Position numbers and translations under genes: made by a program. From Chiridota heheva (taxonomy: Eukaryota > Echinodermata > Holothuroidea > Apodida > Chiridotidae), in the NCBI GenBank assembly GCA_020152595.1, contig JAIGNY010004519.1:1-64000 (forward strand): a stretch of 64,000 nucleotides of DNA. The letters are read 5' to 3'. Below the pieces are notes generated by a model. That model ran no database searches, had not been told where the DNA came from, and saw only the letters and a list, made by a program, of their open reading frames with translations. This document shows positions 12,706-25,025 of the stretch, one piece after another. The first letter of the stretch is position 1; every line of letters begins with the position of its first letter.

Positions 12706-12984
12706 GTAAATTTACCCCGCAAAGCGTAGGGGGATATTTACGCGAGTTATACTTACCTTCCATGCTATAAATATGCAATCTGGTCACATGACCTGATTCT
12801 TACGCACTTCTAACCGACCTTGAAAACTAGTTTCCAGCCCAGCCCTGACCTCCATTAAACCTCTACTAACCCTCACTTTACATTCCACAGAGGCCTGAAC
12901 GAGAGGGGGAGATGGGCCGGGATGCATGGAAGGTTAGTATAACTCTCGTAAATATCCCCGCTACGCTTAGCGGGGTAAATTTAC
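12706..12984. mobile_element. fold-back element with about 60-bp inverted arms
   Basis: Arms at 12706-12764 and 12925-12984 are near-perfect inverted copies: each reads, in its own orientation, GTAAATTTACCCCGC, then AGCGTAG, then GATATTTACG, then AGTTATAC, then ACCTTCCATG. They enclose 160 bp. A further direct copy of the inner end (TTACCTTCCATGCTATAAAT) follows at about 13000-13027. No coding frame is present. Such a structure could fold into a long hairpin in RNA or act as a MITE. Confidence 0.75.
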
Positions 12985-13027
12985 TTCTAGTTATACCTTA
13001 CCTTCCATGCTATAAATATGTAATCAG

Positions 13028-15844
13028 GATTGCAGCCGAGGATCGGAAGGAAGGAAGCTCAATTTTCTAAAGGCTGGTACTCGAAACTCGTACTAGATTT
13101 ATCCTACTAAGGGACTAGATTCCTTATCCTTTTAAGGACGAAAGCCCTCTAAACCACTTCTAGTGACAGTCGAACCGAACAAGGCACTATTCGTTAACAG
13201 TAACTGGGGCAAACGTCGCCTGAGGCAAACGTCGCATGAACCAGAGTTAGAAACTCGGAAAACATGCCAATCGTAAGAGCGTTTGGACACGATATGAACA
13301 TCATAGCAGTGTCTACAACAACGCCACAAAACTCACAGAGTTCGTCCACGAGACGGAAGCGGCTAGTAAAACACGATTGTGAACAAAGCGTATGCTAGCT
13401 AAAACAAATTGAAGAATTCTCGGACCGGAGAAAAATTCCCGGACCGGAGAAAAATTCCCGGACCGGGGAAAAATTCTTTAGCGCGTAACTGCATGCTGCA
13501 TGAGAGCAAAAGTTAGCGGGGTAACACGAACTTCGTAAAGTAAGTCTGGCAAAAACAAGGCAAAAACCGCGGTAAGCGTTTTTCCGAATGGTGGTACGAG
13601 AAATACCGTGAAAGGGGTCATGTCTCGAGCCCTAGTGCATACGCCGGCCGTTCCATGAATAGTGCCGACTACTTAAAGAGAATGCTTCTGGACGATTCAT
13701 CGGAAGAAAATGTCTCTGTGGGGTATCTACTGGAGCGAGACGGTTGATCCGTGATCATGTTCTCGTATTTGAGGTGAGCGGCCTTAAGGCTGGCATAGTA
13801 CGTCCTGCGCTGAGACGAGAGGAAGGATCCCAGAAATTGTTGGGAGTCCGTTCCTCTCTGTCTGAAAAAGAGACAGTAAAGTAAATTCGGCGCGAATCTG
13901 AACTGCCCGGCTTGCTCAGCACTAGCGGTAAAAGGTGAAAAAGCCCAGCATACTGCCTGTACCTGCCCAAGTTTCTGTCATTGGGGATCACTTGAAATGT
14001 GCCCGTACCTCGACGCATCCGTCAGCACTGACGATACAAGTTTGACGGGTGGAAACTTCGTTCCTCACAACAGGTGGGAGCGTCCGCACCACCTCCAAAC
14101 GGGGGTGGCCACCGACTAAAAGTGTAAAGCGGAGGTACTGAGGTGTCTTGGAAGAGACAGCCGACGTAGGTTCCTCGCGTGACGTTTGCACATGGGAACT
14201 ACGTCCACCGGACTGGCAAAGTGGGCTATGAGCCTCGGCCAGTCTCTCGCCAGAGGCGCACGCTGAGAGAGGAGGAAAGCGCTAACACCTTCACGGCTAG
14301 TACTCTCTCCAATGAGACCATCTTCATCCCGAGGGTAGGCTTCGACGACGTCCTCTCCACGACTTGTCAAGTCTGGGGGTGTCGAAAGTACGCATCAGTC
14401 GCTGATGGCTGGTGGTGTGTGGGAGGCAACAGCCTTTCGTACACGGCCTGTGTGATCCAAGATGGAAGTCTGGATACAAAGAGGTCCATAAAGGACAGAA
14501 ACATCCTCCCATGATAAAACTATAATTCTTTCCATTAGAGCTTCCTGCTTCTTTGGCGAAATGCCCAGGGTGAAGTGTTCTTGAGCGGGGAGAATCTTTC
14601 AGGTCGAAACCACCGAAACTCTAATTCTGTAAAAAAAAACACTCGTATACCAGCGGAGCTGTGGAGCCCCGGTGACTGAAGAGCAACGTGGCTCTGAGCA
14701 AAGTTTGTTTAAACTTTACTGATCTAAACCAATGAGTAAAACCCGGATGGTCTAGTTAGTGAATTAATATTAGAATTTAATATAAGTCGTGTACAAAACG
14801 GGCTGCTAACCGTGTATGGCTTTGTAGCTGCAAGACGCACAGCTCCGAAGCGGTGTTAAAACGTGCACTATAAGCAATACGAGCCGTTATGCAGAACAGG
14901 CTCTAGCAACCAAGGTGGCTGCGACCTGACAGGAAAACCACTAGTCAAGGTGTCTGAAGACTGTAGCAGTTGCGGAACCGCGTAGCTCTAGGCTGCTTCT
15001 ATCAACAGCGAAGCTTGTATGAAGTTGATTGGAAAAGTATTAGCGTTAGTACGACGTATTGTTACAACCTTGGAACTGCGGAGCCTATGGCTATGGATGT
15101 AAAACTAATCTACTAATCTAGCCTGGATCTACGATAGCGTTAACATTAACTACATCTGTAACATGAGTCGTTACCTCTGTATACTTCTATTCACCACGGG
15201 GCCATTGAGTAAGTGGTTACATTTGAGTAAAACCCGTACTCAGTACGCGTTCCTGTTGGAATAGCTAGAATTATACTGGAGCCATATGGAATATGGAGTT
15301 CATGTGCTACGCAAGCTACACGAGCTTTGTTTCACTACAGAGCTACAAAGCTGGTAGCTGTGTGAAGTCAGGGGGAGGGGGGGGGGGAGAGACTACCATC
15401 TTACCCAGTACGTGTCCCGGTAAGAATAACGGTCGCGGAACTCTGTAGCTCCTGGTCACTTACCACGCAACTGCGCTGCTTGTGAAACTCCGTTTGATCT
15501 ATTTACCACGGAGCAGCATAGCTGGTGGCTATGTGTGGGGGACTGCCGTCGAACGCTGTACGTCTCCCGGTAAGAATGACGACCGCGGAACTTTGTAGCA
15601 CACGGCTATCGGTCGCTTTACCCCACAGCTGTGTTATCCGGGTTTACCGTACGTTGTACGTTATCCTGTATAGGTCCCGTAATGGCCCGTTCACTGAAGC
15701 CGTGTAAGTCCGTGGACCTGTAAAACCGTGGCCCGGACTCGTGAACTTATGTCTTGGAGCCGTAGGGACCACCGGTATAAAGCCGTACAGAGGGCCCGTA
15801 AAGCTGTGGTACTCCCGTACGTTAAACCCTGCCAATAATTTTAT
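13028..15844. other. CpG-rich unclassified repetitive block
   Basis: Base composition changes abruptly here: many CpGs and recurrent short motifs such as GCGGAACTGCGTAGCT, ACGGCTAC and TCCCGGTAAGAAT in degenerate copies. A 19-bp unit (CGGACCGGAGAAAAATTCC) is repeated three times at 13416-13478. Several short open frames on both strands (13755-14018, 14179-14514 and others) overlap each other and match no family I recognise. It looks like the remains of an unidentified repeat family rather than host genes. Confidence 0.45.
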
Positions 15845-16985
15845 AGTTGAGTGGAACGTCACGTTCAACGCGAAAATTGTATCCAGGGTAGTTCGGACGG
15901 TCGTGGAAGTACGTAACACGGAGAAAATAGCTCTCGTGATGCTATGCCTCTGGTGGTGATGGTTTTCTTATCAACTAACCACCGAGCATCGTAACCTAAA
16001 GAAGCTCTTACACGCGACGCATCTTGGGTGTGTAACGCACCGAAATTTGGGGACCTGTCCTCCGTGTCCATGATAATGATGAAAAATATTGCGGAACTGT
16101 AACGTTCAACTCGGAAAATCTTACTGAGGCAGTTCACACGGCTGCGGAACAGAAACAAGAAGAAAATAGCTCTCGTGATGCTTATACTTCTTGTGAAAAT
16201 TGTCTTGTGAAGATTGTCACTTATCATCTGACCACGTAGCTTCGTAGTTATGGCAGACTACTCTTATAAATCTAGTGTAAAAAACATGCTTTATAAATTA
16301 GATTGGCCCCTGCTTAAAACAAGACGATACAACACCCGGCTACATATGCTATATAAAATCAATAACAATCTTGTCGCCATCAATAAAGATGAACTTATCC
16401 CCACCGTTAGAACTAATACAAGAAATAATCATGACCTTAATTTCCAGGTTCCCTATGCTAAAAAGAATGTATATAAACACTCTTTCTTCCCTCACACACT
16501 AAAGGATTGGAATGCTTTACCGTCAGACATTGTTCATGCACTAAGTCTCAATTGTTTCAAAGCTAAACTTACTAACACCTGTATTGCTAACTAATTTTTT
16601 TTATATTATTTTTTACTCATACTTTTTACGCTCGGTTGGCGTTCATGTCCTCTTGAAGGATTTTTGCCGACTTAACCGTTTCAGATTCAGATTAGCGGGT
16701 CTATTTCCGGGTTTATCGTACGGTGTACGTTCTCCCGTTACAAAACTCTGAGCCGTACGGACCCGTTCACCGGTTATATTGCGGAACTGTAATGTTCAAC
16801 GCGGAAAATCTTACTGAGGCAGTTAACACGGCCGTGGAACTGCGTAGCTAACGGCTACTAAAACAATAAGAAAATAGCTCTTGTGATGATGCTATACTTC
16901 TTGTGAAGAAGATTGTCACTTATCACCTGACCACGTAACTTCGTAGCTAGTGGGTCTATTTCCGGGTTTATCGCACGGTGTATGT
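15845..16985. repeat. about 245-bp tandem units, three copies, one interrupted
   Basis: Related blocks start near 15851, 16092 and 16783. Each has a GGAACTGTAACGTTCAAC-like start followed by AAAATAGCTCTCGTGATG and, in the second and third, ACTTCTTGTGAA and GATTGTCACTTATC; the last two then continue GGGTCTATTTCCGGGTTTAT. Removing the retrotransposon at 16250-16692 restores a spacing near 245-250 bp. Upstream sequence from about 15630 shares the GGGTTTACCGTACG.TGTACG part. Confidence 0.7.
16250..16692 (+). mobile_element. 5'-truncated non-LTR retrotransposon insertion
   Basis: An open frame at 16250-16594 ends with a SFFPHTLKDWNALPSDIV segment preceded by RRYNTRLHMLYKI, the typical C-terminal domain of CR1/Jockey-type ORF2 proteins, followed by a short 3' tail ending in repeated CAGATT. 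Comparison with the adjacent tandem unit (16918-16985), which has the same flanking sequence without the insert, gives the insertion limits: left flank ending CTTCGTAGTT, right flank starting AGCGGGTCTATTTCCGG. The frame is intact but covers only the enzyme's last about 114 residues; the ATG at its start is simply where truncation fell. No clear target-site duplication is visible. Confidence 0.75.
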
Positions 16986-17520
16986 TATCCCGTTACAAAA
17001 CTCTGGAGCCGTATGGACCCGTAAAGCCGTCCATAGGACCCGTACGGAGCCGTCCAATGGACCCGTACGGAGCCGTCCAATGGACCCGTACGGAGCCGTC
17101 CAATGGACCCGTACGGAGCCGTCCAATGGACCCGTACGGAGCCGTCCAATGGACCCGTTCACCAGAACCGTATGGACCCGTAAAACTGCCCCATGGACCC
17201 GTGAACACAGGCCGTGGAGCCGTCCAATAGACCCGTACAGAGCCGTAAACACGGGCCATGGAGCCGTCCAATGGACCCGTACAGAGCCGTGAACATGGGC
17301 CGTGGAGCCGTCCCATGGACCCGTGCCGTGGAGCCGTCCCATGGACCCGTGCCGTAAAGCCGTCCCATGGACCCGTGCCGTGGAGCCGTCCCATGGACCC
17401 GTGCCGTGGAGCCGTCCCATGGACCCGTGCCGTGGAGCCGTCTCATGGACCCCTACAGAGCCGTGAACATGGGCCGTGGAGCCGTCACATGGTAAACACG
17501 GGCCATGGACCCGTGCCGTT
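16986..17520. repeat. CCGT-rich minisatellite, 23- and 26-bp units
   Basis: Units such as CGGAGCCGTCCAATGGACC followed by CGTA (23 bp) change into CCGTGGAGCCGTCCCATGG followed by ACCCGTG (26 bp) toward the right. The array reads open in several frames on both strands, which yields spurious proteins. It directly follows the 245-bp units, which end in the same CCGTA-rich sequence, so it may have grown from their end. Confidence 0.93.
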
Positions 17521-20500
17521 GGAAATGCTTAAAAAATGATGGAAATCATTATTTCATATGATAGAGGATACAAATCTTAACCAACATCCAAAACAGCAAG
17601 TCAAAATCTTATTCCTACCTCAAGTTATGCATGTTTGAAGTCGACACATGGGAGACTGCCATTTTGTTCAGGTACGTATTAAAATATTGTGCATGATGAC
17701 ATAATTTCCCCAACATGGACATAAGGATTCTAATGTATTTCTTCATAAATGTGATTGAAGTTTTTATTGCAAAAAGATGCCACAAAGTTTTAACAGCATG
17801 TTTTGATAATTCCATGTGAACACAAAACTTTCCTTGTCACTTACAAAAGAGAAACAATTTTTCGTAAGCTAGAAAACTTAAACAAAGCATTCCAACATCC
17901 TGCTGGGCTGATGCCTTCATAATCTGCATGTTTTGGAATCAAAATGGCGGCTCCATAAATATGTTAGATTGCTTCAGGAGGTATATAACTTGGGTCAGAA
18001 GATTTGTTATTTTTAATTCTATCATACAGTCATATGAAATAAGGATTATGTCAGACTGGTTTCCTATGTCACCGAGTGCATAATAATAGACATTAGAAGA
18101 AGAAAAATAGATATCAAATTTTGAGATTTTCCTGTAAATTTATATTCAATATTTCGTCAAGGATGCATGCAAGGAGCTACCATTTCAATGGCAGCTCCCT
18201 TGTTTATGCAAAATGACGTTGCATTATGTATTAAACTACAATTAACAGAACAATACTAGTTCTGACACGTAAATGTGGAATTTTACTAAATTTAGTTTGG
18301 TGTCGGGGGTCATCACTATTATGTTAATGAGTAAAGATTATCTAAGATTTAAGATTCAAAATTATTTCGTTAGATACATCGCGCTGTTAAAATTTTCTTG
18401 TTAACTCCTTTTTTTAGAAAAAAATATTCTAGGAAATAAAACAAAAATCCAAGTTTCTTGCAGTTGGAGCCTTGTTTCCTTGATGAACTCAACATTCCGA
18501 AAACAATGAAATCTTGTGGATTATAAAACTGAAGATATACAATTACTAAGGAATGATGAAGTGGCTTCCTTGGTTCTAAAATTGGTCTGCAGGAACAAAG
18601 AAAGGAAAAGAAAATATTTACGGAGGGGCATGATAGATTCAATTTCTTCAAACTCCTATATCAGAATATCAAGCTATACTAACATCACATTTCTACGTTA
18701 TATATAATATACAAAACAAACAGAATGATACATGAAAGCTGTATGTGGAACTACTGAAATTCGTTACACATCCTTACTCTGTTATTTACAACATATGTTT
18801 GAAAGATTGTGATCGATATTGTACTTTGATACCTGGAATTTATCAGATTCATGAGATTAAAACAGGTTTACAACCTTTGAATGCATTAAACACATTAATA
18901 CTCATTTCAGACATTAAAACCTAATTTTCATCAATATTAAGCAGTAGACTGATTTCTGTCGGAAATTCGTAAGAAGTTTTCATTGTTTCATTTAAAACTG
19001 TTTCAGGACTATGGATTTGAAGAACATTCTGTAATGGTAACCGGGGGTGCATTGTGAATCCAGGCAAAGAGGAACGTGGGTGATAGAGGAGGAGGGTCTT
19101 TAGTTGTGAACACATGAAATGTATTGGTCACAAATAGGAATTGTTACGTCTGGTGGGCCACATGTGATGGTATTCTAATTAGATCAGACATTTTTTATTG
19201 TGCTTTATATTATAACATTTGTTCCACCATAAATGGCCAGCGTCTAGTTGTTCTTGTCGACTTTTGGGCGGGTATCAAAATCATGCGCCCTAAGCCCGCG
19301 CCTGTTGGTAGCACGGAACTAATAAGGTATCACTCGCCATCGAAAATTGAGAACCCTCAGAGAAAAGGCTAATGAAAATATTTTTGAGAGGTCCCATTTC
19401 ATGGGACAGTAAGTTGAGAAGTTGAACATTTCAGGGATGGTAGAGAAAGGATAGGACTTGACTATGCATGTCCAAACTCGACGAGATTTGTTTCAGTAAA
19501 AGTTTCATGGGGAACTATTTTACCAAGGACCCACAGCAAAATTTGGTGAGGGTGTATAACACCTCTTCACTTCAGCCTGAAAAGGAGGGTTAAAACCTCT
19601 GGTGACCCTTATTAAAAGTACCCTCATCCAAGAGATATTAGATGGTACATTCTTGGAAAACATCACAAAAGATCCCAAATCTATAACATTCAGGTATTAC
19701 AAGGACCCCGAACTTGACTCTTTCATCATAGGCTTCAATGAGGAAAATAATTAGTTACGTGCTACCTGTATAGAGTGACGCTTATATCACCTAACATACC
19801 CTTAACCTGGGAGAACCTCGGGAGCCAGAGCGCTTAAGTAGCAGGAGCGCAACAATATGGTGGGAAAACCCTAAGTAGCAGGAGCGCAACAGTAGGGTCG
19901 GAAAACCCCACTGGCCCCAAGCAAAACCGAGATTTGAGGGACCCAAGCAATGACACTGGGATATGTTTGTTATGGGGCTCAAATACTAAATTCCCCACAG
20001 GTCCCCAGACTTCTAGTTGTGCCACTGGATTTTTAACACCTCTAACCTACAATCTTGGTCAAAATTACTTGAAACACCTCAGGAGCATTTTCTTTTTCGT
20101 ATGTGCGGATTGAGGTGGTCGGTTCGACGTAGCCGTGTACGGGCTTAGTACGGTTATGCCAAGTTGAAGGGGAAATTTTATCATTACAGTCAATGGGATA
20201 TTTTTTAGGAATACTTGTGTCGCCTCAGCCAATAAGCGAAAATTAATGGTACTCGTATTATAAACTACTGTCTATTACACAACATTTGTTAAGAAAAATA
20301 AATTTTGTCGAGTTTTTTTTTAGCAAAATGACAAAAAATAGTTTTTTTTTCCATTGACTGCATAATAACTGACTGTTTGTTTTTCCCTTTGAATAAAGTT
20401 TGAGATAATCAAAAAAAGCATTGTTACGTCACCGTGCACCACAACATTCCCGGATGTCCGACCTCCGGATAAAAATGTTATGGTATTTATTGTCGTAATT

Positions 20501-22159
20501 GTAAATAAGATAAATGTTTTGGCGCAAAAATATCGTAAGGTTTACTTGATTTTTCAGGACATTCCCAGACACAAAAGAGGTAATTGTAATTTTCAACAAA
20601 CATTGAAATGGAGAGGGGGCTATATATATATTTTGACTAAGATTGTCTGAGGATGGAATGCAGAATTTCCAATAGAAATTGTCGCAAATTTTCTACTTGT
20701 TTCAGACCAAGAAAGGAATGAATTTATACAAAGTGTCGGCATTTCTGACATAAGGCTTTTACTTTGGAGTGCTGCATATATGGTGAGCAACCCTATGTCT
20801 GTTTTGCCTTGTACTTGATAATATTGTTAATTATTGTGCACATGCTAGCGTTGTGTATCTATTTTATTGATCTGCATCATGCATGGTGGTCGTGGCTTAT
20901 CCTGGAACAAATATTTCATGATATGCAATGTGATTATACAAAACTTGCAAATCAATCTGCATATGAAAAAAAAAACATTGGGACCACAAAACCTTGTGGT
21001 TCTGTTTATTTGTGTGTTTGATTATAATTTTGAAGGGGTAACAAAAATATATGATATATACTTTGGACTTAAGGGCTGGATGGCCCCAAGGGGATTTCTG
21101 TTCCCAGTTGAGGTATTTTTGTAAGTAAATAAATGTAATCCATCCATCCACCCATTTTCCTAAAGGCTATGTCCTTTTAAAAGTCCAAATGAATCCTCAG
21201 CCCCACATTACATGTATGACTTGGCCCTGCAGTAACCAAATTCACAATACCTTGCTCTTCATAAGTTCCATTGTGTGCATATAGATGAATGTGAGTGTAA
21301 TTATGCATAAAATCACGGAACCATCTGTGGTGGGTTTCTTCAATTGCTTCTAGCAGAGCCTAAAAGTTATACCCACCGAAATGGAACTTCTTGCAGAGGT
21401 GAAAAGACTGAAAATTTGTAGGGAGGGAAAAATAGGTCATTTGATCAGAAATGACACGTTAAAAGTGATACTAAATTTCTGGGGTCTGTTGATGCACAAA
21501 ATATAATCAGAAATGACTGATAAATAATGCACCCCCCGCATCAAATCTACAGTTGATACATAAAACAATATGTTATTTGCCATATACATTAAAGAGCTTC
21601 GCCCACTGTGGCCCACATAAAACGTTGCTTGTGATGGATGTAAACAAATATATCGTTTGCATCATAAATTTGACCAGTAATTACTTGGTAAATAAGGATC
21701 CACCCCATAGGCCCCACATTATATATTTCTGTCGATATATGTAAAAATATGTCATTTGCAGCATAAATTTAATCAGCAATAACCTTCATCAAAGGTCAAA
21801 TTGTGCCCGAGAGGTTAGATTATGTCGAAGGTAGGAACAGATTGTGAGAGGTAGACAGGGGTTTCGGAAGGAACTCTGGGGCAGAAAATGAAGTGAGGGC
21901 ACTTATTTGACAGTAATTGAGGGGCACTTTTCATTCTCAAACCAGAACCAAAAGGTTTTGTGGTTCCGATGCTTTTTTTCATGCTGATTGATTATGTATT
22001 AAAAGTTAATATCATGAAATATTTGACATTCCTGAGACATGATTCGTTCTTGAGATCAAAATTATATTAATGAAATTCAATGTTTGTATAAAGTGAACAC
22101 ATTTAAAACTAGCTAGCATCATAATTATACTTAATATGAAACGAAACAGACAAGTGATA
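17521..22159. other. no gene recognised
   Basis: AT-rich with scattered short duplications only (see 19825-19912 and the 21480-21790 pair). None of the open frames, the longest being 93 codons at 18370-18651 minus, has a recognisable domain. Confidence 0.5.
19825..19912. repeat. two copies of a 38-bp unit
   Basis: AAGTAGCAGGAGCGCAACA followed by GGGAAAACCC occurs at 19834 and 19872. The neighbouring 19390-20110 is otherwise unremarkable, without a supported gene. Confidence 0.75.
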
Positions 22160-22800
22160 TTTAAAATATGAGCATTTCAATATTTTTACATTAAGCCCTG
22201 CCTACTAAATAATATGCATGACATCACCTAAAACAATAGGGCACATCTACAGATCATGGGCTACCTATGTACCAAATATGACATAATCGTGTTTACCGTT
22301 TTTGAGAAGTTCCGCCCACAATGCATATTGATGAAATTTAACATTTTTGTTCCATGAACATGTTCACACGAGCTAACAACATAAGTACACCAAATATAAA
22401 TAATAGTAGACATGCGGTTGTTAAAATGAGCATTTCAAGATAAGTTCATCAAGTAAACCCCGCCTACTCATTAATATGCATGCCATCACCACCAAAAATA
22501 ATAGGGCACATCTATGATGTACAACTATGACGAGAATCATGTTTACCATTCTTAAAATACTGTGCTTACAAGCTCTTTTCAACAAAATCATGTTAAGCCC
22601 TGCCCACTATGCATATTAATGAAATTAAACATTTTCACATTCACTAGCCAACATAACTGTTGTCAAAATATGAGCATTTCAAGATTTTTTACATTAAGCC
22701 CGCCTACTCATTAATATGTATAACATCACCACCAAAAATGGGCACATCTACAGACCATGGGCTGTCTGTATACATATGACATGAATCCACTGTACCGTTT
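22160..22800. repeat. about 250-bp tandem repeat, three diverged copies
   Basis: Blocks beginning AAAATATGAGCATTTCAA occur near 22163, 22421 and 22666, each followed by CCCGCCTACTCATTAATATG, then CATCACC, then GGGCACATCTA and a GTTTACC.TT segment. The spacing is 258 and 245 bp. A related pair at about 21480-21790 has ATTTGCAGCATAAATTTAATCAG-like units. There is no gene. Confidence 0.75.
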
Positions 22801-24814
22801 TCTTGAGATATCATGTTTACGAGCTGGCCGTCACATACACATCCACATGCCATCAATGACTGCTGCATAGGTAGGTTCCTGATGCTATCGCATCAGAACC
22901 AAAAACACAAAATAACCATGGCATTTTTTAAACTTTATATATTGAACACTTCTAAAATAGTGTTTTTTCCTAATTTTTTACAAATTACAGAAGATACCAT
23001 AATGGCCGACATAAACAAAACATTTTTTTAAACAAATATTACAAGAGACAACAATTGAAAAATTAAATTATGGAAAAACATGAAGATGAATGACTAAAAA
23101 CACTGAACAGCCTCCTTTGTAGAACAGATATCTTATGAATTTTTACAATAAAACCAAGAAAAGATCATTTTACATGTTATACGACCTGACACGACCTTTG
23201 CTACGAGAATAAGGGAACGTCCGAGAAAGCACCAAGCATCGGCTATAAACTTGAAACTGAAAGTGATTGAATTATTCTGTCATGATTATGCATAAAAACA
23301 TCCTTCATACAGGTACAAGACTATTCCTAAATATATGAATTCCATAATATATGAATATTCAATAAATATATGATTATTCATATAGATAAATGATTATTCA
23401 CATAAAATGTATTAATTACTCATATAAATCTTGAGTTGTTACAAAATGATGACCAAAAAATGAGTTGTTAGATCAAATGAGGTGAACTCTAAGTAAAAGG
23501 GGGCAAACAACTTTTTCAATCCCTTTTCTTTTTGTCCATTCTGTGCTGTTTGCTGTATAATGTGGCACAAGGCTTTTTTGTCAATTCAATTGAAATAAAT
23601 CTGGACAAGATGAAAATGAGTTGTTACGAAAGGACAATGATAACAAAGAGTTGCTAACATAGGCAAAAGTAGAAGGGAGCAGACAACAATTACAATCCTT
23701 GCATTTCTGTACTGTTGCTGTATACACTAGTATGACACAATACAATGTCGATTGGATGACCTGTATAATCAAGTGGATTTTCTCCAAGAGGGATAAATAG
23801 CCTGCAATCCCTTATTTTTCTCTCAATGTTTTCATTTGTCATTTTTAACTTACGGCAAAATGTTGATAAAACAAATAAAACACTCCCAACTCAAAATACA
23901 CTCCCAACTCAAAATTGAAGATGTTTTCTCAACAGGGTTTCTACATAGCACCCTGGTCCATACCATTACCGTACAGAACTTCCGAAACTTGACATGATTT
24001 TCTCAAAAAGTGACAACTTCAACTTTTCATTAATGCTGCTAAATACCTTCTTATTCTTAGAATTATCAAACCATTCACTGGATAAAAAAAATCTTTATTT
24101 ATTACCATCATGATTTTAATATCAAATCTTATTTTTTTGCATGATCATGCTAATTTTTCTTAATTGTTATTGGTCGACCAATGACACATCTCTATGACTG
24201 CTATAAATAAATAAAGGCAGTTTTCAATTTTTATGAAAGTCCTGATTGTGTGCTATCAATGTGATTAATGAAAGAATGAGATCTTAACAGATTAATTAGT
24301 TTGGGTGTTAAAGACATTTTGATTAAACTATAAAAAGCATGTTTGTGTTCTTTCAATAACAACAAACATGACATGTCGCTGAATTTTATAGCATAAAACA
24401 GATTAATTAATCTTGGGAATACTATCTTAAACAGAATGAAATCTTTCAGGACCTAAAGCTTCGTTTAAGATCTATGGACATGTAGGGAGGGGACACAAAA
24501 TGCCAAATTGCTTCAAAAACCAGAAAAAGACCACTTTATGGCTTTCTTCCTTTCTTCAGTTTGATCACTCTTAATGGCTTTGTAAAGTTAATAGTATAAA
24601 CAGCAGGGCCATATAAGTGGAAAAGATTTTTCATTTAGATTCTTCATTTCCTCATTCATTTTCAAAGAATGAAATGTAGAAAAGAAATTAAAAGATTTTA
24701 GTTGCCTTCCACAAAACAAACCAACCCTCTTAACTTTGACAAATCTGATGTTAAACTCAAAAACTACTTTTTTTGAACATGATTTACTATTACGTTCCTC
24801 TTAGTAGAAAAATA
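22801..24814. other. no gene recognised
   Basis: AT-rich; a cluster of ATGAATATTCA-like palindromes lies at about 23335-23420. No coding evidence. Confidence 0.5.
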
Positions 24815-25025
24815 TGGAGGTGCAGTGGTTAAGGGGTCCTGCTCATTTGTGATAGGTCCCCTCGCAAATGCGGCATGATATCTTTAAGCAAGGTGCGTTG
24901 CTCCAGTCAATGAGCTGTGTAAATTTGAGTCTCATCACTGGTGTTTTATACAGGGGTGCCAATGCACTGGTCATTATGGCCATTATGGATGAATAAAAAT
25001 CCTCTTCTATTCTGTCCATAGACAT
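24815..25025 (+). mobile_element. tRNA-derived SINE-like element
   Basis: A tRNA-like head (GGTGCAGTGGTTAAGG at about 24819, A-box-like) is followed by a body with CTTTAAGCAAGGTGCGTTGC, comparable to the CCTTGAGCAAGGCACTT core of invertebrate SINEs, and by AATAAAAATCC at the end. A short minus-strand open frame covers it but is not a gene. It is diverged from the copy at 5815-6045. Confidence 0.5.

Noticed and set aside
13755..14514. Overlapping frames of 60-110 codons in CpG-rich DNA
   Set aside because: No recognised domain, overlapping on both strands; GC-rich sequence has fewer stops by chance.
16986..17520. Possible coding minisatellite (GP-rich frames)
   Set aside because: Open on both strands in several frames with no exon signals; parsimoniously a non-coding minisatellite.
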